In this document: one piece after another, positions 9,545 through 18,711 of the stretch
How positions within the stretch are numbered: position 1 is the first letter of the stretch
Layout of the letters: every line of letters begins with the position of its first letter
Assembly (NCBI RefSeq): GCF_004795835.1
Contig: NZ_CP039249.1
Location: forward strand, 3,137,001 to 3,201,000
Direction of reading: 5' to 3'
Source: Sphingomonas sp. PAMC26645
Lineage (GTDB): Bacteria; Pseudomonadota; Alphaproteobacteria; Sphingomonadales; Sphingomonadaceae
Length of the DNA stretch: 64,000 bases
Notes under the pieces: model-generated
Database searches by the model: none
Seen by the model: the letters and a program-made list of their open reading frames with translations, nothing else
Told to the model about the DNA's origin: nothing
Program-made: the position numbers and the translations under genes

Positions 9545-11629
9545 CTACCAGATCGCTACCCTATCGCCCGGCTTGAGGTAGTAGCGTTCGCCTGCACCGA
9601 CATGAAAGCTCCTATACCAGGCGTCGATGTTGCGAGCCGGACCGATGATCCGGAACGCGCGAGGCGCGTGTGGGTCGGTCGCAACCTGCTTGCGAACGAA
9701 GTCCTGTGTGGCGTGGCCGCGCCATGCCTGCGCCCAACCAAGGAATACCCGCTGGTCGCCCGAGTAGCCGTCAAGCGTCTGCGCTGCCTTCCCGTCGAGC
9801 GATCGATGATACGCCTCTAGCGCTATGGTGAGTCCGCCGAGGTCCGCGATGTTCTCCCCCATGGTGAGGGCGCCGTTGACGTGCACGCCCGTCAATGGCT
9901 CGAACTTGGAGAACTGCGCACCGAGACGTTTGGCGCGCTCCTCGAACGCAGCGGCGTCGGCGGCCGTCCACCAGTCGCGCAGCTGGCCGTCGGCGTCCAG
10001 CTTTCGCCCCTGGTCATCGAAGCCGTGCGTGAGCTCATGCCCTATCACCGCTCCGATCGCACCGTAGTTGACGGCCGGATCGGCCGCTGGATCGAACATC
10101 GGCGCTTGAAGGATCGCCGCGGGGAACACGATATCCTGAAGCGAGCCATTATAGGCGTCGTTCGTCTGCGGCGTCATCGTCCAGTCCGAGCGATCAACCG
10201 GATCGTTCAGCCGCGAGGTGTGAAAGCGCCAGTTCCACGCTGCGGTGCGGCGCACATCTCCGACGAGATCGTCTCGCGTGATCCGCAAACCGCTGTAATT
10301 TCGCGGCCGGTCCGGGTAGCCCACCTTGATCTGGTAGGTGTCCAGCTTGCGCAACGCCTCTAGCTTCGTCGCTGGGCTCATCCAATCCAATCGCTCGAGC
10401 CGGGCGCGCATAGCCGCCTTGACGTCGCCTACCAGTCGCTGGATGCGGGTCTTGTCAGCGGCTGGAAAGAAGCGGTCAGTGTAGAGCTGGCCCAGACCGA
10501 AATCCATGTGGCCGAAGCAGTCGATCTGTTCCTCGGTAGCGCCGCAATCGCCGCCGCCGACGGCCGTGAGCGCTCGACGCCAGCGTGGTTGCTGCTCGGT
10601 CTGTCCAGCCAGAACCTGGTCACGGAAGGTGAAACGCGCGTCGGCGTACGGCTTGGACATATAGAAGGCGGCGTTGTCGACGACCTTGGCGGCCTGCCAC
10701 GCCTTGAGCACCGGGAGCGGCGTGATCGCGAAGATCGCCGCGATGCGAGGCAGGGCGCTCTTCTCGGCCACGATCACCCTCGGCTGAGAGATCAGACCGG
10801 CCTCGGTTAGGAATGCGGACCAGTCGAACCCCGGTGCGAAATCATTTAGGCCAGCCGTCGCCAGCGGATTGTACTTCGCATGCACGTCACGTTGCTCGAC
10901 CTTGGTCCAGCTCGCGCCCGCGATCTGCGCTTCGAAAGCGACGACTCTCGGCGCCATCGAGGTTGCATACGGCCATTTGACGAGCGTCAGCAGCCGCGTG
11001 AGATATGTCTGGTATGCCGCCAGTTGCGGCGCCAGCTGAGGCTGGGAGTAGTATTCCCGGTCCGGCAGCCCCAGCCCCGCCTGGGAGACATGGACTGCGT
11101 AGCGCGCCGCGTTCTTGAGGTCGACGTCCAGGTCCAAATCGAAGATCGTACCGTAGAAGTCGCTCTTTCCCCGACCCATCAGACGCGCGAGCTCCGTACG
11201 ATCGTGAGCCGCCGCGATGGCGTTAAGCTCCGGGCGGATGGGACGATCGCCGAGAACGTCGATGCTGCCGTCGTTCATGAAGGCGGCATAGAATGCTCCC
11301 AGCTTGCCCGTCCGGTCCGTTGGCACGTTGCCGCCTGTTCTCTCGGCAGCGGCGAGAAGCCCATGAAGACGGTTTTCGGTCGTATCCCCCATCCGGGTCC
11401 GCAGCGAGACGATCGACTTGTCAGCCGGGATCGTCGTACGCACGTTCCATGCTCCATTGGCGTAGACGTCGAAATCGTCGCCGGGCTTCACCGTGGGATC
11501 AATGGCGGACAGATCCACCCCCCAGGCTCCGTACACCGGGGCGACGGAGGATTTGGATTGCGAGGCGGGCGCGCCGACAGGCAAGGCCGCCAACACTGCC
11601 AACGCGGCCGGTCCCCACCACTTTTCCAT
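9545..11629 (-). CDS. M13-family zinc metallopeptidase (neprilysin/PepO-like), exported
   Basis: 694 residues from the ATG at 11629, which begins a signal peptide (MEKWWGPAALAVLAALPVGAPA); the 22 residues possible upstream are not secretory. The M13 N-terminal domain starts after GVDLSAIDPTVKPGDDFDVY. The catalytic domain has the zinc motif HELTH within VIGHELTHGFDD, the third ligand in GENIADLGGL, and the substrate-site stretch ending PGDRVAIW. Normal length for bacterial M13 peptidases, which cleave oligopeptides in the periplasm. It stands alone; no partner gene is obvious. Confidence 0.93.
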   Translation of the reverse strand: MEKWWGPAALAVLAALPVGAPASQSKSSVAPVYGAWGVDLSAIDPTVKPGDDFDVYANGAWNVRTTIPADKSIVSLRTRMGDTTENRLHGLLAAAERTGGNVPTDRTGKLGAFYAAFMNDGSIDVLGDRPIRPELNAIAAAHDRTELARLMGRGKSDFYGTIFDLDLDVDLKNAARYAVHVSQAGLGLPDREYYSQPQLAPQLAAYQTYLTRLLTLVKWPYATSMAPRVVAFEAQIAGASWTKVEQRDVHAKYNPLATAGLNDFAPGFDWSAFLTEAGLISQPRVIVAEKSALPRIAAIFAITPLPVLKAWQAAKVVDNAAFYMSKPYADARFTFRDQVLAGQTEQQPRWRRALTAVGGGDCGATEEQIDCFGHMDFGLGQLYTDRFFPAADKTRIQRLVGDVKAAMRARLERLDWMSPATKLEALRKLDTYQIKVGYPDRPRNYSGLRITRDDLVGDVRRTAAWNWRFHTSRLNDPVDRSDWTMTPQTNDAYNGSLQDIVFPAAILQAPMFDPAADPAVNYGAIGAVIGHELTHGFDDQGRKLDADGQLRDWWTAADAAAFEERAKRLGAQFSKFEPLTGVHVNGALTMGENIADLGGLTIALEAYHRSLDGKAAQTLDGYSGDQRVFLGWAQAWRGHATQDFVRKQVATDPHAPRAFRIIGPARNIDAWYRSFHVGAGERYYLKPGDRVAIW

Positions 11630-11969
11630 CGTCAACGTCGCCTTATAGAAGTATCGAACCGCTGCCGGCGGTTGAGCGCGGGCGTCCCGCCACATAGCCG
11701 ATCAGATGCCTTTCTCCAGCCCGCTTCCGCATGGAACGCAAACAGCGCCAGCAGCTCGTACTACGGGCTGCGGCGCTGCGGCGCTGCGCAGAACGAAACG
11801 CACTTTCGATTGGGGTCGACGATCCGACGGGCCCCGAAGGTCTCCATGGGGCGCTGAACCGTAGCGAGTTCGCGTGAGATAGGTCGCGCTTCACGGCGGC
11901 CAAGCATCCACGTAGTTCGGCAGCGGTTTTCTGCAGCGAGACGATATTCCCCGTACGGCAGCCCTGCGG
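11630..11969. other. Intergenic region, no gene seen
   Basis: 340 bases between the peptidase start and the end of the GGDEF-EAL gene. Short frames here lack ribosome sites and family resemblance. The peptidase promoter should lie in the part nearest 11630. Confidence 0.4.
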
Positions 11970-13850
11970 TCAGCGAGCGATCGAGATCGATGCGATCGCC
12001 GGGCGCGAGATACGTTGCCCATGTTCCAGGAGCAGGGCGGTCGCGGCATCACTGTCGACCGCCGGCGAAAAGACGTACCCCTGCCCCAGTACACAGCCGA
12101 TGGCTCGAAGCTGCCCGACCTGTTCTTCGGTCTCGATCCCTTCCGCCACGATCCGGATGCCCATCTTCTTCGCGATCCGGATGAGTCCTTCGACGATGGT
12201 AAGGCTCACCCCGTCGGGTTCGAGATGGTCGACGAACATCTTATCAATTTTAATGACGTCGACGGGAACCGTAAGTAGGTGCGTCAGCGACGCGAAGCCT
12301 GTCCCGAAGTCGTCCAGCGCCACACGGATGCCACTGGCTCTTAGCGACCTGATCGCCCTCTGGATGGCTTGATCGCCACGCCCCATGTAGACCGTCTCGG
12401 TGACTTCCAGGATGACGTGATCGAGAGGAACCCCTTCACGATCGAACGTTGCAGCGAGAACCTGTCCGACGGAGCCATTGCTGAGATCCGCCGACGATAT
12501 GTTGATGCCGACATGCTGAAACGGGATGCCCAAGTCGAGCCATCTGCGCAGATCGACAGCGACAAGGGTCATCATCCGCGCGGTCAGCGAAGTCGCAACC
12601 TGGGCGTCGGCGGTCGCTTCATGGAACGACGCGGCGGAGACGACGGTGTCGCCGATGCGCATGCGGCAAAGCGCCTCCAGTCCGACGACCTCACGCGTAT
12701 CCAGCCGGAAGATCGGCTGGTAGTACGCCTCGACCCGATCCTCCCGCAGTGCGGAGCTCAATTCCCTGATGGCTTCCATGCGCCGCGTCATGTTCGAACC
12801 GAGCCCTGCCGAGTATCGTACGAACCCGCCTCGGCTGGTTTCCTTGGCATGGTAGAGCGCGAAGTCTGCATTCTGGCGGACGCGCTCTACGGTTGGATTG
12901 TCCTGCGAGTAAACCGCTCCGCCGATGGTGGCCCTAGGGACAACGATGTGCCCGCCGCAATCGGCGGAGGGTTCGAGCGAGTCCAGGATATGCATTGCCG
13001 TCGCTTCGAGATCCCTCAGGGCGTCACCTGCCTGAAGTATCACCGCAAACTCGTCGCCACCGATCCGGAACGTACGGCCCGGACGGGCTGCGCCCGCGAT
13101 CCTGTCGCTCGCGACCTGCAAGAGTCTGTCGCCGGCATGGTGGCCGAAGGTGTCGTTGACGATCTTCAGGTTATCGAGGTCGAGTACGAACAGCGCCCAA
13201 CTTCCGGACGCAGCACCTTCCAGTTCATTGAGGGCAGCATGATACGCGGCTCGGTTCGGGTGTCCGGTCAACGCGTCTTTAAACGCACGCCGTTGGTGCT
13301 CAAGAACACGGTCGTGCCGGTCGATGGCTATCTGCGTAAGGTGAACACAGTTGGCCACCACTTCGCGTTCGAACGCGGTCGGCCCCCTTGCATCACGGTA
13401 GTAGAAGGCAAAGGTAGCGATCGCGCTCCCGGCAGCGTCGCATATCGGACTGGACCAGCATGCGCGAAGCCCGTGGGGAAGTGCCAGGTGCTTGAACCCA
13501 GCCCACCGGACGTCCGTCTCGATGTCGACGGCCGCAACCTCAGCCCTCAGATAAGCCGCGGTTCCACAGGAGCCTGACAGCGGACCTATCATGACGCCAT
13601 CGAGCGCATGAGAATACCTGTCAGGAAGGCTTGGACCCGCCAACGGGTGGAGTAGACCTGCTGGATCGACGATCAGAACCGAACAGATCACTTCCGGAAG
13701 AATGCGCTCCACCTCGCTACACAGCGCTGCGCTTGTGGAGTCGAGGCTTGCGCCTTTGGCGATCATCCGCAGAATCGTATTTTGGAGCTGGAGCAGGATA
13801 CTTTCGGTATCATCGCCGTCTCTGCGGAGATCGGATTTTGCCAAGCCCAT
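11970..13850 (-). CDS. GAF-GGDEF-EAL cyclic-di-GMP signalling protein
   Basis: 626 residues, no membrane segment. A GAF domain covers about residues 15-165, then a diguanylate cyclase domain (DALTGHPNRAAY, then FRIGGDEFAVIL with intact GGDEF), then an EAL domain with GLEALCRM, NISSADLSN, ETVYMG, DDFGTGFASL, KIDKMF and AEGIETEEQ. The metal and catalytic residues of the phosphodiesterase look complete, so both activities are possible. The RxxD inhibitory site expected five residues before GGDEF is missing. GAF presumably senses a cytoplasmic ligand. Confidence 0.93.
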   Translation of the reverse strand: MGLAKSDLRRDGDDTESILLQLQNTILRMIAKGASLDSTSAALCSEVERILPEVICSVLIVDPAGLLHPLAGPSLPDRYSHALDGVMIGPLSGSCGTAAYLRAEVAAVDIETDVRWAGFKHLALPHGLRACWSSPICDAAGSAIATFAFYYRDARGPTAFEREVVANCVHLTQIAIDRHDRVLEHQRRAFKDALTGHPNRAAYHAALNELEGAASGSWALFVLDLDNLKIVNDTFGHHAGDRLLQVASDRIAGAARPGRTFRIGGDEFAVILQAGDALRDLEATAMHILDSLEPSADCGGHIVVPRATIGGAVYSQDNPTVERVRQNADFALYHAKETSRGGFVRYSAGLGSNMTRRMEAIRELSSALREDRVEAYYQPIFRLDTREVVGLEALCRMRIGDTVVSAASFHEATADAQVATSLTARMMTLVAVDLRRWLDLGIPFQHVGINISSADLSNGSVGQVLAATFDREGVPLDHVILEVTETVYMGRGDQAIQRAIRSLRASGIRVALDDFGTGFASLTHLLTVPVDVIKIDKMFVDHLEPDGVSLTIVEGLIRIAKKMGIRIVAEGIETEEQVGQLRAIGCVLGQGYVFSPAVDSDAATALLLEHGQRISRPAIASISIAR

Positions 13851-14268
13851 ATGTCAAATACATATCACATTCGTCTTTACGATTGCTTTATGGTCCAACT
13901 CAGACTGGGTAGCATATAGATCCATTTTGACTATAATTGTTGCCCTATCGCTTCGTGTCGGAAGGCGTTGAAGCCTTCGATGCTACATACGAAAAACGTC
14001 ATATCCGAACCGAACCCGCGATAGACTTTCATTGGTTCAACGCGTTTCGCACGCGGATATGTGCGTTCTTTTGATCGCAAGATAGTCCAGATCCCGACGT
14101 CTGGAGCACGGCATTCTTCTCCGGCAGCAACGTCTACCTGAGAGTTCTAGCACTTAGGTATAGTAGTCGCGGCGACGCCTCGCGGTAAGAACAGGCCGAT
14201 GATATTCAGGTACGACGTCGATCGCGTCTTCGAGATCGGTGGAACGCCTGGTTCCGTGGAGCACCGCT
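13851..14268. other. AT-richer intergenic region with a palindromic half-element
   Basis: 418 bases between the divergent GGDEF-EAL and bicupin genes, with lower GC than its surroundings near 13850-13960 (TTTGACTATAATTG resembles a sigma-70 -10 region). It should hold both promoters. GCAC-TTAG-GTAT at 14150-14161 resembles the palindrome found near 28320, 29875 and 32570. Confidence 0.45.
14150..14161. promoter_or_regulatory. Degenerate copy of the ATAC-N4-GTAT element
   Basis: GCAC-TTAG-GTAT, about 110 bases before the bicupin start. The right arm and centre match the element at 32567 (ATAC-TTAG-GTTT); the left arm is imperfect. Possible regulator site shared with the accessory genes near 28-33 kb. 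Confidence 0.3.
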
Positions 14269-15522
14269 GTGGTCAACCCCAAACGTCGTGACTTCCTCGT
14301 CGCCGCAAGCGTGTTCGGCGCAACCGCCGCAACCGTCTCCGCCCGAGCCCAGACCTACGGCAATCCCGATCTACCGCCAGAGGGGGCGATCAACGCGGCG
14401 AACAACCCCGCGACCCGTCGCACGCCGATCGGGCCGCAGAACACCGCGCTCGCAGATCAGTTTCCCTCCGCGGGAAGCCCGCCAGCCACCGACGTCGACG
14501 GTCTGCCAATGTTCTGGGCATCGTTCAACAATGCCCACAAGCGTATACAGAACGGCGGCTGGGCGCGGCAGGTGACGAAGGCCGACTTTGCGATCTCGAC
14601 GACCATATCCGGCGTCAACATGCACCTGTCCGCCGGTGGCATCCGTGAACTGCACTGGCACCTGACCGCGGAGTGGTCGATCATGACGCGCGGCCGGTGC
14701 CGCATCACGACGATGGATGCGGAAGGCCGGGCGAGCGTCGACGATGTCGAAGAGGGCGATCTCTGGTACTTCCCTGCGGGCCTCCCCCATTCGCTCCAGG
14801 GCCTCGGGCCCGACGGTTGCGAATTCGTGCTGGCGTTCGACGACGGTGCGCAGTCGGAGAACAACACGCTGCTGCTGAGCGAATTCATCGCGCACATTCC
14901 GCCCGAGATCCTAGCCAAGAACTTCAACGTTCCACCCGATGCATTCAAGACGATACCATTGAGCAGCAAATGGATCTTCCAGGGTCAGGAGCCTGGCACG
15001 CTGGCGGCTGATCGCGCAGCCGCGCACGTCGTACCGGGTGCGGCACCGGTCATCTTCCATCTCTCTCGGTCAAAGCCGCGCCATTCCACGGCGGGTGGCA
15101 CGATTCAGATCGCCGACAGTGAGAACTTTCCGATCTCGAAGACGGTCGCGGCAGCACTCGTGACCGTCAAGCCGGGCGGCATGCGGGAGATCCACTGGCA
15201 CCCGAACGCGGACGAGTGGCAGTACTGGATGAAGGGCAAGGGGCGCATGACGATCTTCGACAATGGTCCCAAGGCGGTCACGATGGACTTCAATCCGGGC
15301 GACGTCGGCTATGTGAAGAAGAGTCAGGGCCATTACATCGAGAATACCGGAACCGGCGACCTCGTCTTCCTCGAGATATTCCGCACGGATCGCTATGAGG
15401 AGGTGTCGCTGTCGAACTGGCTCACGCACCTGCCGCCCGATCTCGTCGCCCAGCATCTCAACATTCCGGCGTCGACGATCAAGCGGTTTCCACGCGGCGG
15501 ACCGGGGATCGTGCCGATTTGA
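14269..15522 (+). CDS. Bicupin resembling oxalate decarboxylase, Tat-exported
   Basis: 417 residues from the GTG at 14269, chosen because GGAG lies 7 bases upstream and a twin-arginine signal (PKRRDFLVAAS) follows at once; a GTG at 14239 would add ten residues. Cupin 1 has the manganese motif HWHLTAEW and GDLWYFPAGLPHSL; cupin 2 has HWHPNADEW and GHYIENTG. The loop after cupin 1 reads SENNT, close to the SENST lid of Bacillus oxalate decarboxylase, which favours decarboxylase (oxalate to formate and CO2) over oxidase. Periplasmic location is inferred from the signal. No formate gene is adjacent. Confidence 0.85.
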   Translation: MVNPKRRDFLVAASVFGATAATVSARAQTYGNPDLPPEGAINAANNPATRRTPIGPQNTALADQFPSAGSPPATDVDGLPMFWASFNNAHKRIQNGGWARQVTKADFAISTTISGVNMHLSAGGIRELHWHLTAEWSIMTRGRCRITTMDAEGRASVDDVEEGDLWYFPAGLPHSLQGLGPDGCEFVLAFDDGAQSENNTLLLSEFIAHIPPEILAKNFNVPPDAFKTIPLSSKWIFQGQEPGTLAADRAAAHVVPGAAPVIFHLSRSKPRHSTAGGTIQIADSENFPISKTVAAALVTVKPGGMREIHWHPNADEWQYWMKGKGRMTIFDNGPKAVTMDFNPGDVGYVKKSQGHYIENTGTGDLVFLEIFRTDRYEEVSLSNWLTHLPPDLVAQHLNIPASTIKRFPRGGPGIVPI

Positions 15523-15598
15523 CGGCTACCCCGAGCGTCGCTGGCAGTGCCACGGAACACGTCACGTTCCATACCTATGATAGCTTGAAAGACCCCTC

Positions 15599-16300
15599 AT
15601 GTGCTTTTCGGCTACTGCAAGCTTCGTCGCCTCCGGGGTGCTGGCGACAATCGGCGTGGCGACGCTGCGCCAAGTTCGCGAGCCCCGCGCCCTGCTCTTC
15701 GCTTCCGTACCGATGCTTTTCGCCGGGCATCAGTTCTGCGAGGGGCTGGTCTGGCTGGCATTCCACGGCGAACTCGGGCGGGTTGCACTCGACCATGCCG
15801 TACTGCTGTTCATGCTGTACGCGCTCGGCGTCCTTCCGACGTTGATGCCGGCGGCGGTGGCGTTGATGGAGCCGGTCGGCTGGCGTCGCACCGCGATCGT
15901 CGGGCTCACCATAGCCGGCGCATTCGTATGCGCCTGGAACATCGTGGGCCTGATCCTGTTCCCGGTCCACGCGTTCGTCGAACATTCCTCGATCGCATAT
16001 CGTAACCCGATGACCAGCAACATGGTCGTGTCGGTCCTCTACATATTGGCGACGTGCGGCGCACTGCTGCTGTCCACCCACCGCGTCGTCAGGACGTACG
16101 GCGTCGTGAACATGATCGGGCTGACGATCGTCCACTTGGTCAAAGGCTATGCCTTCGCCTCGGTCTGGTGCTTCTACGCCGCGATCCTGAGCGTCATGCT
16201 CTATTGGCAGTTCCACCGGCGCAAGATCGACGTCGCGACGCCAAACGGCGCTTCGTCGGCTCACAAGCCGTTCCTGCTGACGTGGCTCCGAGCGTCATGA
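15599..16300 (+). CDS. DUF6629-family membrane protein
   Basis: 233 residues, mostly hydrophobic, with about seven membrane helices. The N-terminus MCFSATASFVASGVLATIG and the motif AGHQFCEGLVWLAF are typical of DUF6629, whose function is unknown. It starts 76 bases after the bicupin stop on the same strand, so it may be co-transcribed. The C-terminal tail after about residue 212 is polar and probably cytoplasmic. Confidence 0.82.
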   Translation: MCFSATASFVASGVLATIGVATLRQVREPRALLFASVPMLFAGHQFCEGLVWLAFHGELGRVALDHAVLLFMLYALGVLPTLMPAAVALMEPVGWRRTAIVGLTIAGAFVCAWNIVGLILFPVHAFVEHSSIAYRNPMTSNMVVSVLYILATCGALLLSTHRVVRTYGVVNMIGLTIVHLVKGYAFASVWCFYAAILSVMLYWQFHRRKIDVATPNGASSAHKPFLLTWLRAS

Positions 16301-16625
16301 CCGATAAGCAAGAACACTTTGCGTACATCGTGCAGGCACAAGGAATATCGAGTTCGGCGGACGTGCGGACAAGTCGGTTTGGCCGTTCGCGCAGCGCCTC
16401 GCCGCTACCTTTTCGAACGACTGTTGCACCAGGGCCGAAATGCGCAACCGTGCAGGTCCGACCGTCCCCAGTCCGCCATGCTTCGTCGCACCTGCCGCGG
16501 TTACGTCCGACGCCCGGCTTTCCGCCATCGGCTCGCGGACAAGCGCCGATGTGCTCCGCGCGACCGCTTACGACGTCGACAGGAAGTAGCGGAACAGACT
16601 CGGCCATCGGAAGTGACACGAGAGC
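16301..16625. other. Intergenic region before the FAH-aldolase-phosphoketolase operon
   Basis: 325 bases on the leading side of the operon, which probably contain its promoter. No gene, known operator or strong terminator was recognised. Confidence 0.4.
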
Positions 16626-17696
16626 ATGAAGCTTCGATGGATCGAATCCGACCGATCGGCCCGACTCGTGGTGGAGGTCGGAGATACTTGGGAACCGGTC
16701 GGCGATGTTCATCGTGATGAGGAGCTCGAACTGATCGCGGCGATGGAGGGCAATCCGCCAAGTGCGCGCTCATGGGAGGGCGATGCGCTTGCGCTCCAGC
16801 CCAGGTCCTATCGCGACTTCATGCTTTACGAGCGCCATTTCGTCCAAGCAGGGCACGGCTATCTCAAAAGGTACCGGCCGGCCGTCGCGCGTCTCGCGCG
16901 AGGCTTCGAGGCGATGACTGGAAGAGACTTCCCGCCGCTTCGACCGCCGCCGCTATGGTACAAAGAGGCCATCTACTACATGAGCAATCATCTGGCCTTC
17001 GTAGGCAACGGCGCATTGATTGGTTGGCCGTCTTACACGGACGCCCTGGATTACGAGCTGGAGCTGGGCTTCTTCCTCGAGCGCCCGCTGCGGGACGCGA
17101 CGCCGGAGGAGGCGTTGGCTGCGATCGGTGGCTTCACCGTGTTCAACGACTTCAGCGCACGCGACGTGCAGATGCCCGAAATGGGTAGCGGTTTCGGACC
17201 GCAGAAGTCCAAGAGCTTCTGCAGCGCATTGTCGTCGACGGTAGTCTCCGCGAACGTGATCCTGCCAGACATCGACCGCCTGACGGGCCGCGTCATCATC
17301 AATGGCGACGTGGTGGCGCAGTGCTCCTCCGCCGGGATGCAGCACACGATCGGACAGGCGGTAGCGCACGTATCGCGATCGGAAACCCTCCACCCCGGCG
17401 AGTTTTTTGCGACAGGCACGTGGCCGAACGGTTCGGGAATGGAGAACGGACACTGGTTGAAGCCAGGTGACAAGATTCGGCTCGAGATAGACGGCGTAGG
17501 CCATCTCGAAAACAGGGTGGCGAGCAGATCAAGTCGACCAATCAACCTTCACGCTGACCACGTTGCCGCAACGACGTTGACGGACGAACGTGCGCGGCGT
17601 TTAGCTGAAGTCCAACCGGCGAACGCGAATATGAATTCGCATACCACTTCGATCTCTTCGGCCACAAAAGCGCGGTTAGTCGAGAACGATCGTTGA
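16626..17696 (+). CDS. Fumarylacetoacetate hydrolase-family protein
   Basis: 356 residues. The FAH catalytic core starts about residue 115: DYELELGFFLERP with metal-binding acids, GGFTVFNDFSARDVQ, then FGPQKSKSF. The N-terminal ~100 residues are FAH-family-like (YRDFMLYERHF, LWYKEAIYYM). Members hydrolyse C-C bonds in, or decarboxylate, beta-diketo acids. The last ~40 residues (after NLHADHVA) are extra and low in complexity. It lies 30 bases before the aldolase gene; why an FAH enzyme heads a phosphoketolase operon is unclear. Confidence 0.82.
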   Translation: MKLRWIESDRSARLVVEVGDTWEPVGDVHRDEELELIAAMEGNPPSARSWEGDALALQPRSYRDFMLYERHFVQAGHGYLKRYRPAVARLARGFEAMTGRDFPPLRPPPLWYKEAIYYMSNHLAFVGNGALIGWPSYTDALDYELELGFFLERPLRDATPEEALAAIGGFTVFNDFSARDVQMPEMGSGFGPQKSKSFCSALSSTVVSANVILPDIDRLTGRVIINGDVVAQCSSAGMQHTIGQAVAHVSRSETLHPGEFFATGTWPNGSGMENGHWLKPGDKIRLEIDGVGHLENRVASRSSRPINLHADHVAATTLTDERARRLAEVQPANANMNSHTTSISSATKARLVENDR

Positions 17697-17726
17697 TCTA
17701 ATGACTTCCTTCTGTGGGCAGGTCCT

Positions 17727-18629
17727 ATGAACGACATGATGGCGACGCGGATGGCATGCGCGAAGGGTTTTCTCGCGGCCCTTGATCAGAGCGGGGGTTC
17801 GACCCCGGGCGCGCTGAGATCGTACGGCGTGGACGATGGCGACTACAGCGACGACGGAGAGATGTTCCGTCTCATCCACGAGATGCGCGTGCGGATCATG
17901 ACCGCCCCGGCGTTTCGCGACGATCGCATCATCGCGGCGATCCTGTTCGAGGCCACGATGGATGAGGACGTAAGCGGCAAGCCGACCCCAGCATTCCTCT
18001 GGGAGGATCGGGGCATCGTTCCGTTTCTGAAGGTCGACAAGGGGCTCGAGGCGGAAGCCGACGGCGTCAGCCTGATGAAGGCGATGCCTGCTCTCGACGC
18101 GACGCTCGAGCGCGCCGTACGACTTGGGATCCATGGCACCAAGATGCGCTCCACCATACGTCTCGCATCGCGGAGCGGCATTTCTGCGATCGTAGCGCAG
18201 CAGTTCGAGGTTGCTGCTCGGATCGCAGGCCACGGCCTGATGCCGATCCTCGAACCGGAGATCCTGATCCGGAGCCCGGACAAGGCGGAGGCAGAGGACA
18301 TTCTGCTGGACGAACTTCTGCGCTCGGCGGACGATCTCCCGGACGGTCGCAGGATCATGGTCAAGCTGACGCTGCCCGAGAAGGCGAACCATTACGAACG
18401 GCTGATCCGCCACGACCGCGTCGTGCGGGTCGTTGCCCTATCTGGAGGCTACGGACGCGACGAGGCTTGTAAGCGTCTGGCGGTCAACGACGGACTGATC
18501 GCGAGCTTTTCGCGCGCGCTCATAGGGGACCTGCGTCGGAGCATGAACGATTCGACGTTCGATGCTGTGCTTGCGTCCGCGATCGAGCAGATCTTTCAGG
18601 CGTCCACCGTCAAGGTCGGCTCGGCATAG
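17727..18629 (+). CDS. fda: Class I fructose-bisphosphate aldolase
   Basis: 300 residues. Shows the bacterial class I aldolase pattern: [16 protein letters not shown] near the N-terminus, [32 protein letters not shown], the phosphate-loop region [17 protein letters not shown] and the Schiff-base lysine in IMVKLTLPE. It interconverts fructose 1,6-bisphosphate with dihydroxyacetone phosphate and glyceraldehyde 3-phosphate in the cytoplasm. Followed after 82 bases by phosphoketolase, so it can feed from or replenish the sugar phosphates of that pathway. Confidence 0.93.
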   Translation: MNDMMATRMACAKGFLAALDQSGGSTPGALRSYGVDDGDYSDDGEMFRLIHEMRVRIMTAPAFRDDRIIAAILFEATMDEDVSGKPTPAFLWEDRGIVPFLKVDKGLEAEADGVSLMKAMPALDATLERAVRLGIHGTKMRSTIRLASRSGISAIVAQQFEVAARIAGHGLMPILEPEILIRSPDKAEAEDILLDELLRSADDLPDGRRIMVKLTLPEKANHYERLIRHDRVVRVVALSGGYGRDEACKRLAVNDGLIASFSRALIGDLRRSMNDSTFDAVLASAIEQIFQASTVKVGSA

Positions 18630-18711
18630 GCCCGCTCCGGCTGGAATCGAAAAGTTACAGGCACTGCAAGCCCGCAGGGATCGCCTGCCTTCCCCGGCAC
18701 AAGGATTCCGC

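Noticed and set aside
12369..13577. Plus-strand 402-residue ORF
   Set aside because: Antisense of the GAF-GGDEF-EAL gene, whose motifs are unambiguous.
15570..15584. ATACCTATGATAG as another copy of the palindromic element
   Set aside because: Only the left arm matches and it overlaps the probable ribosome-site region of the DUF6629 gene; similarity is within chance.
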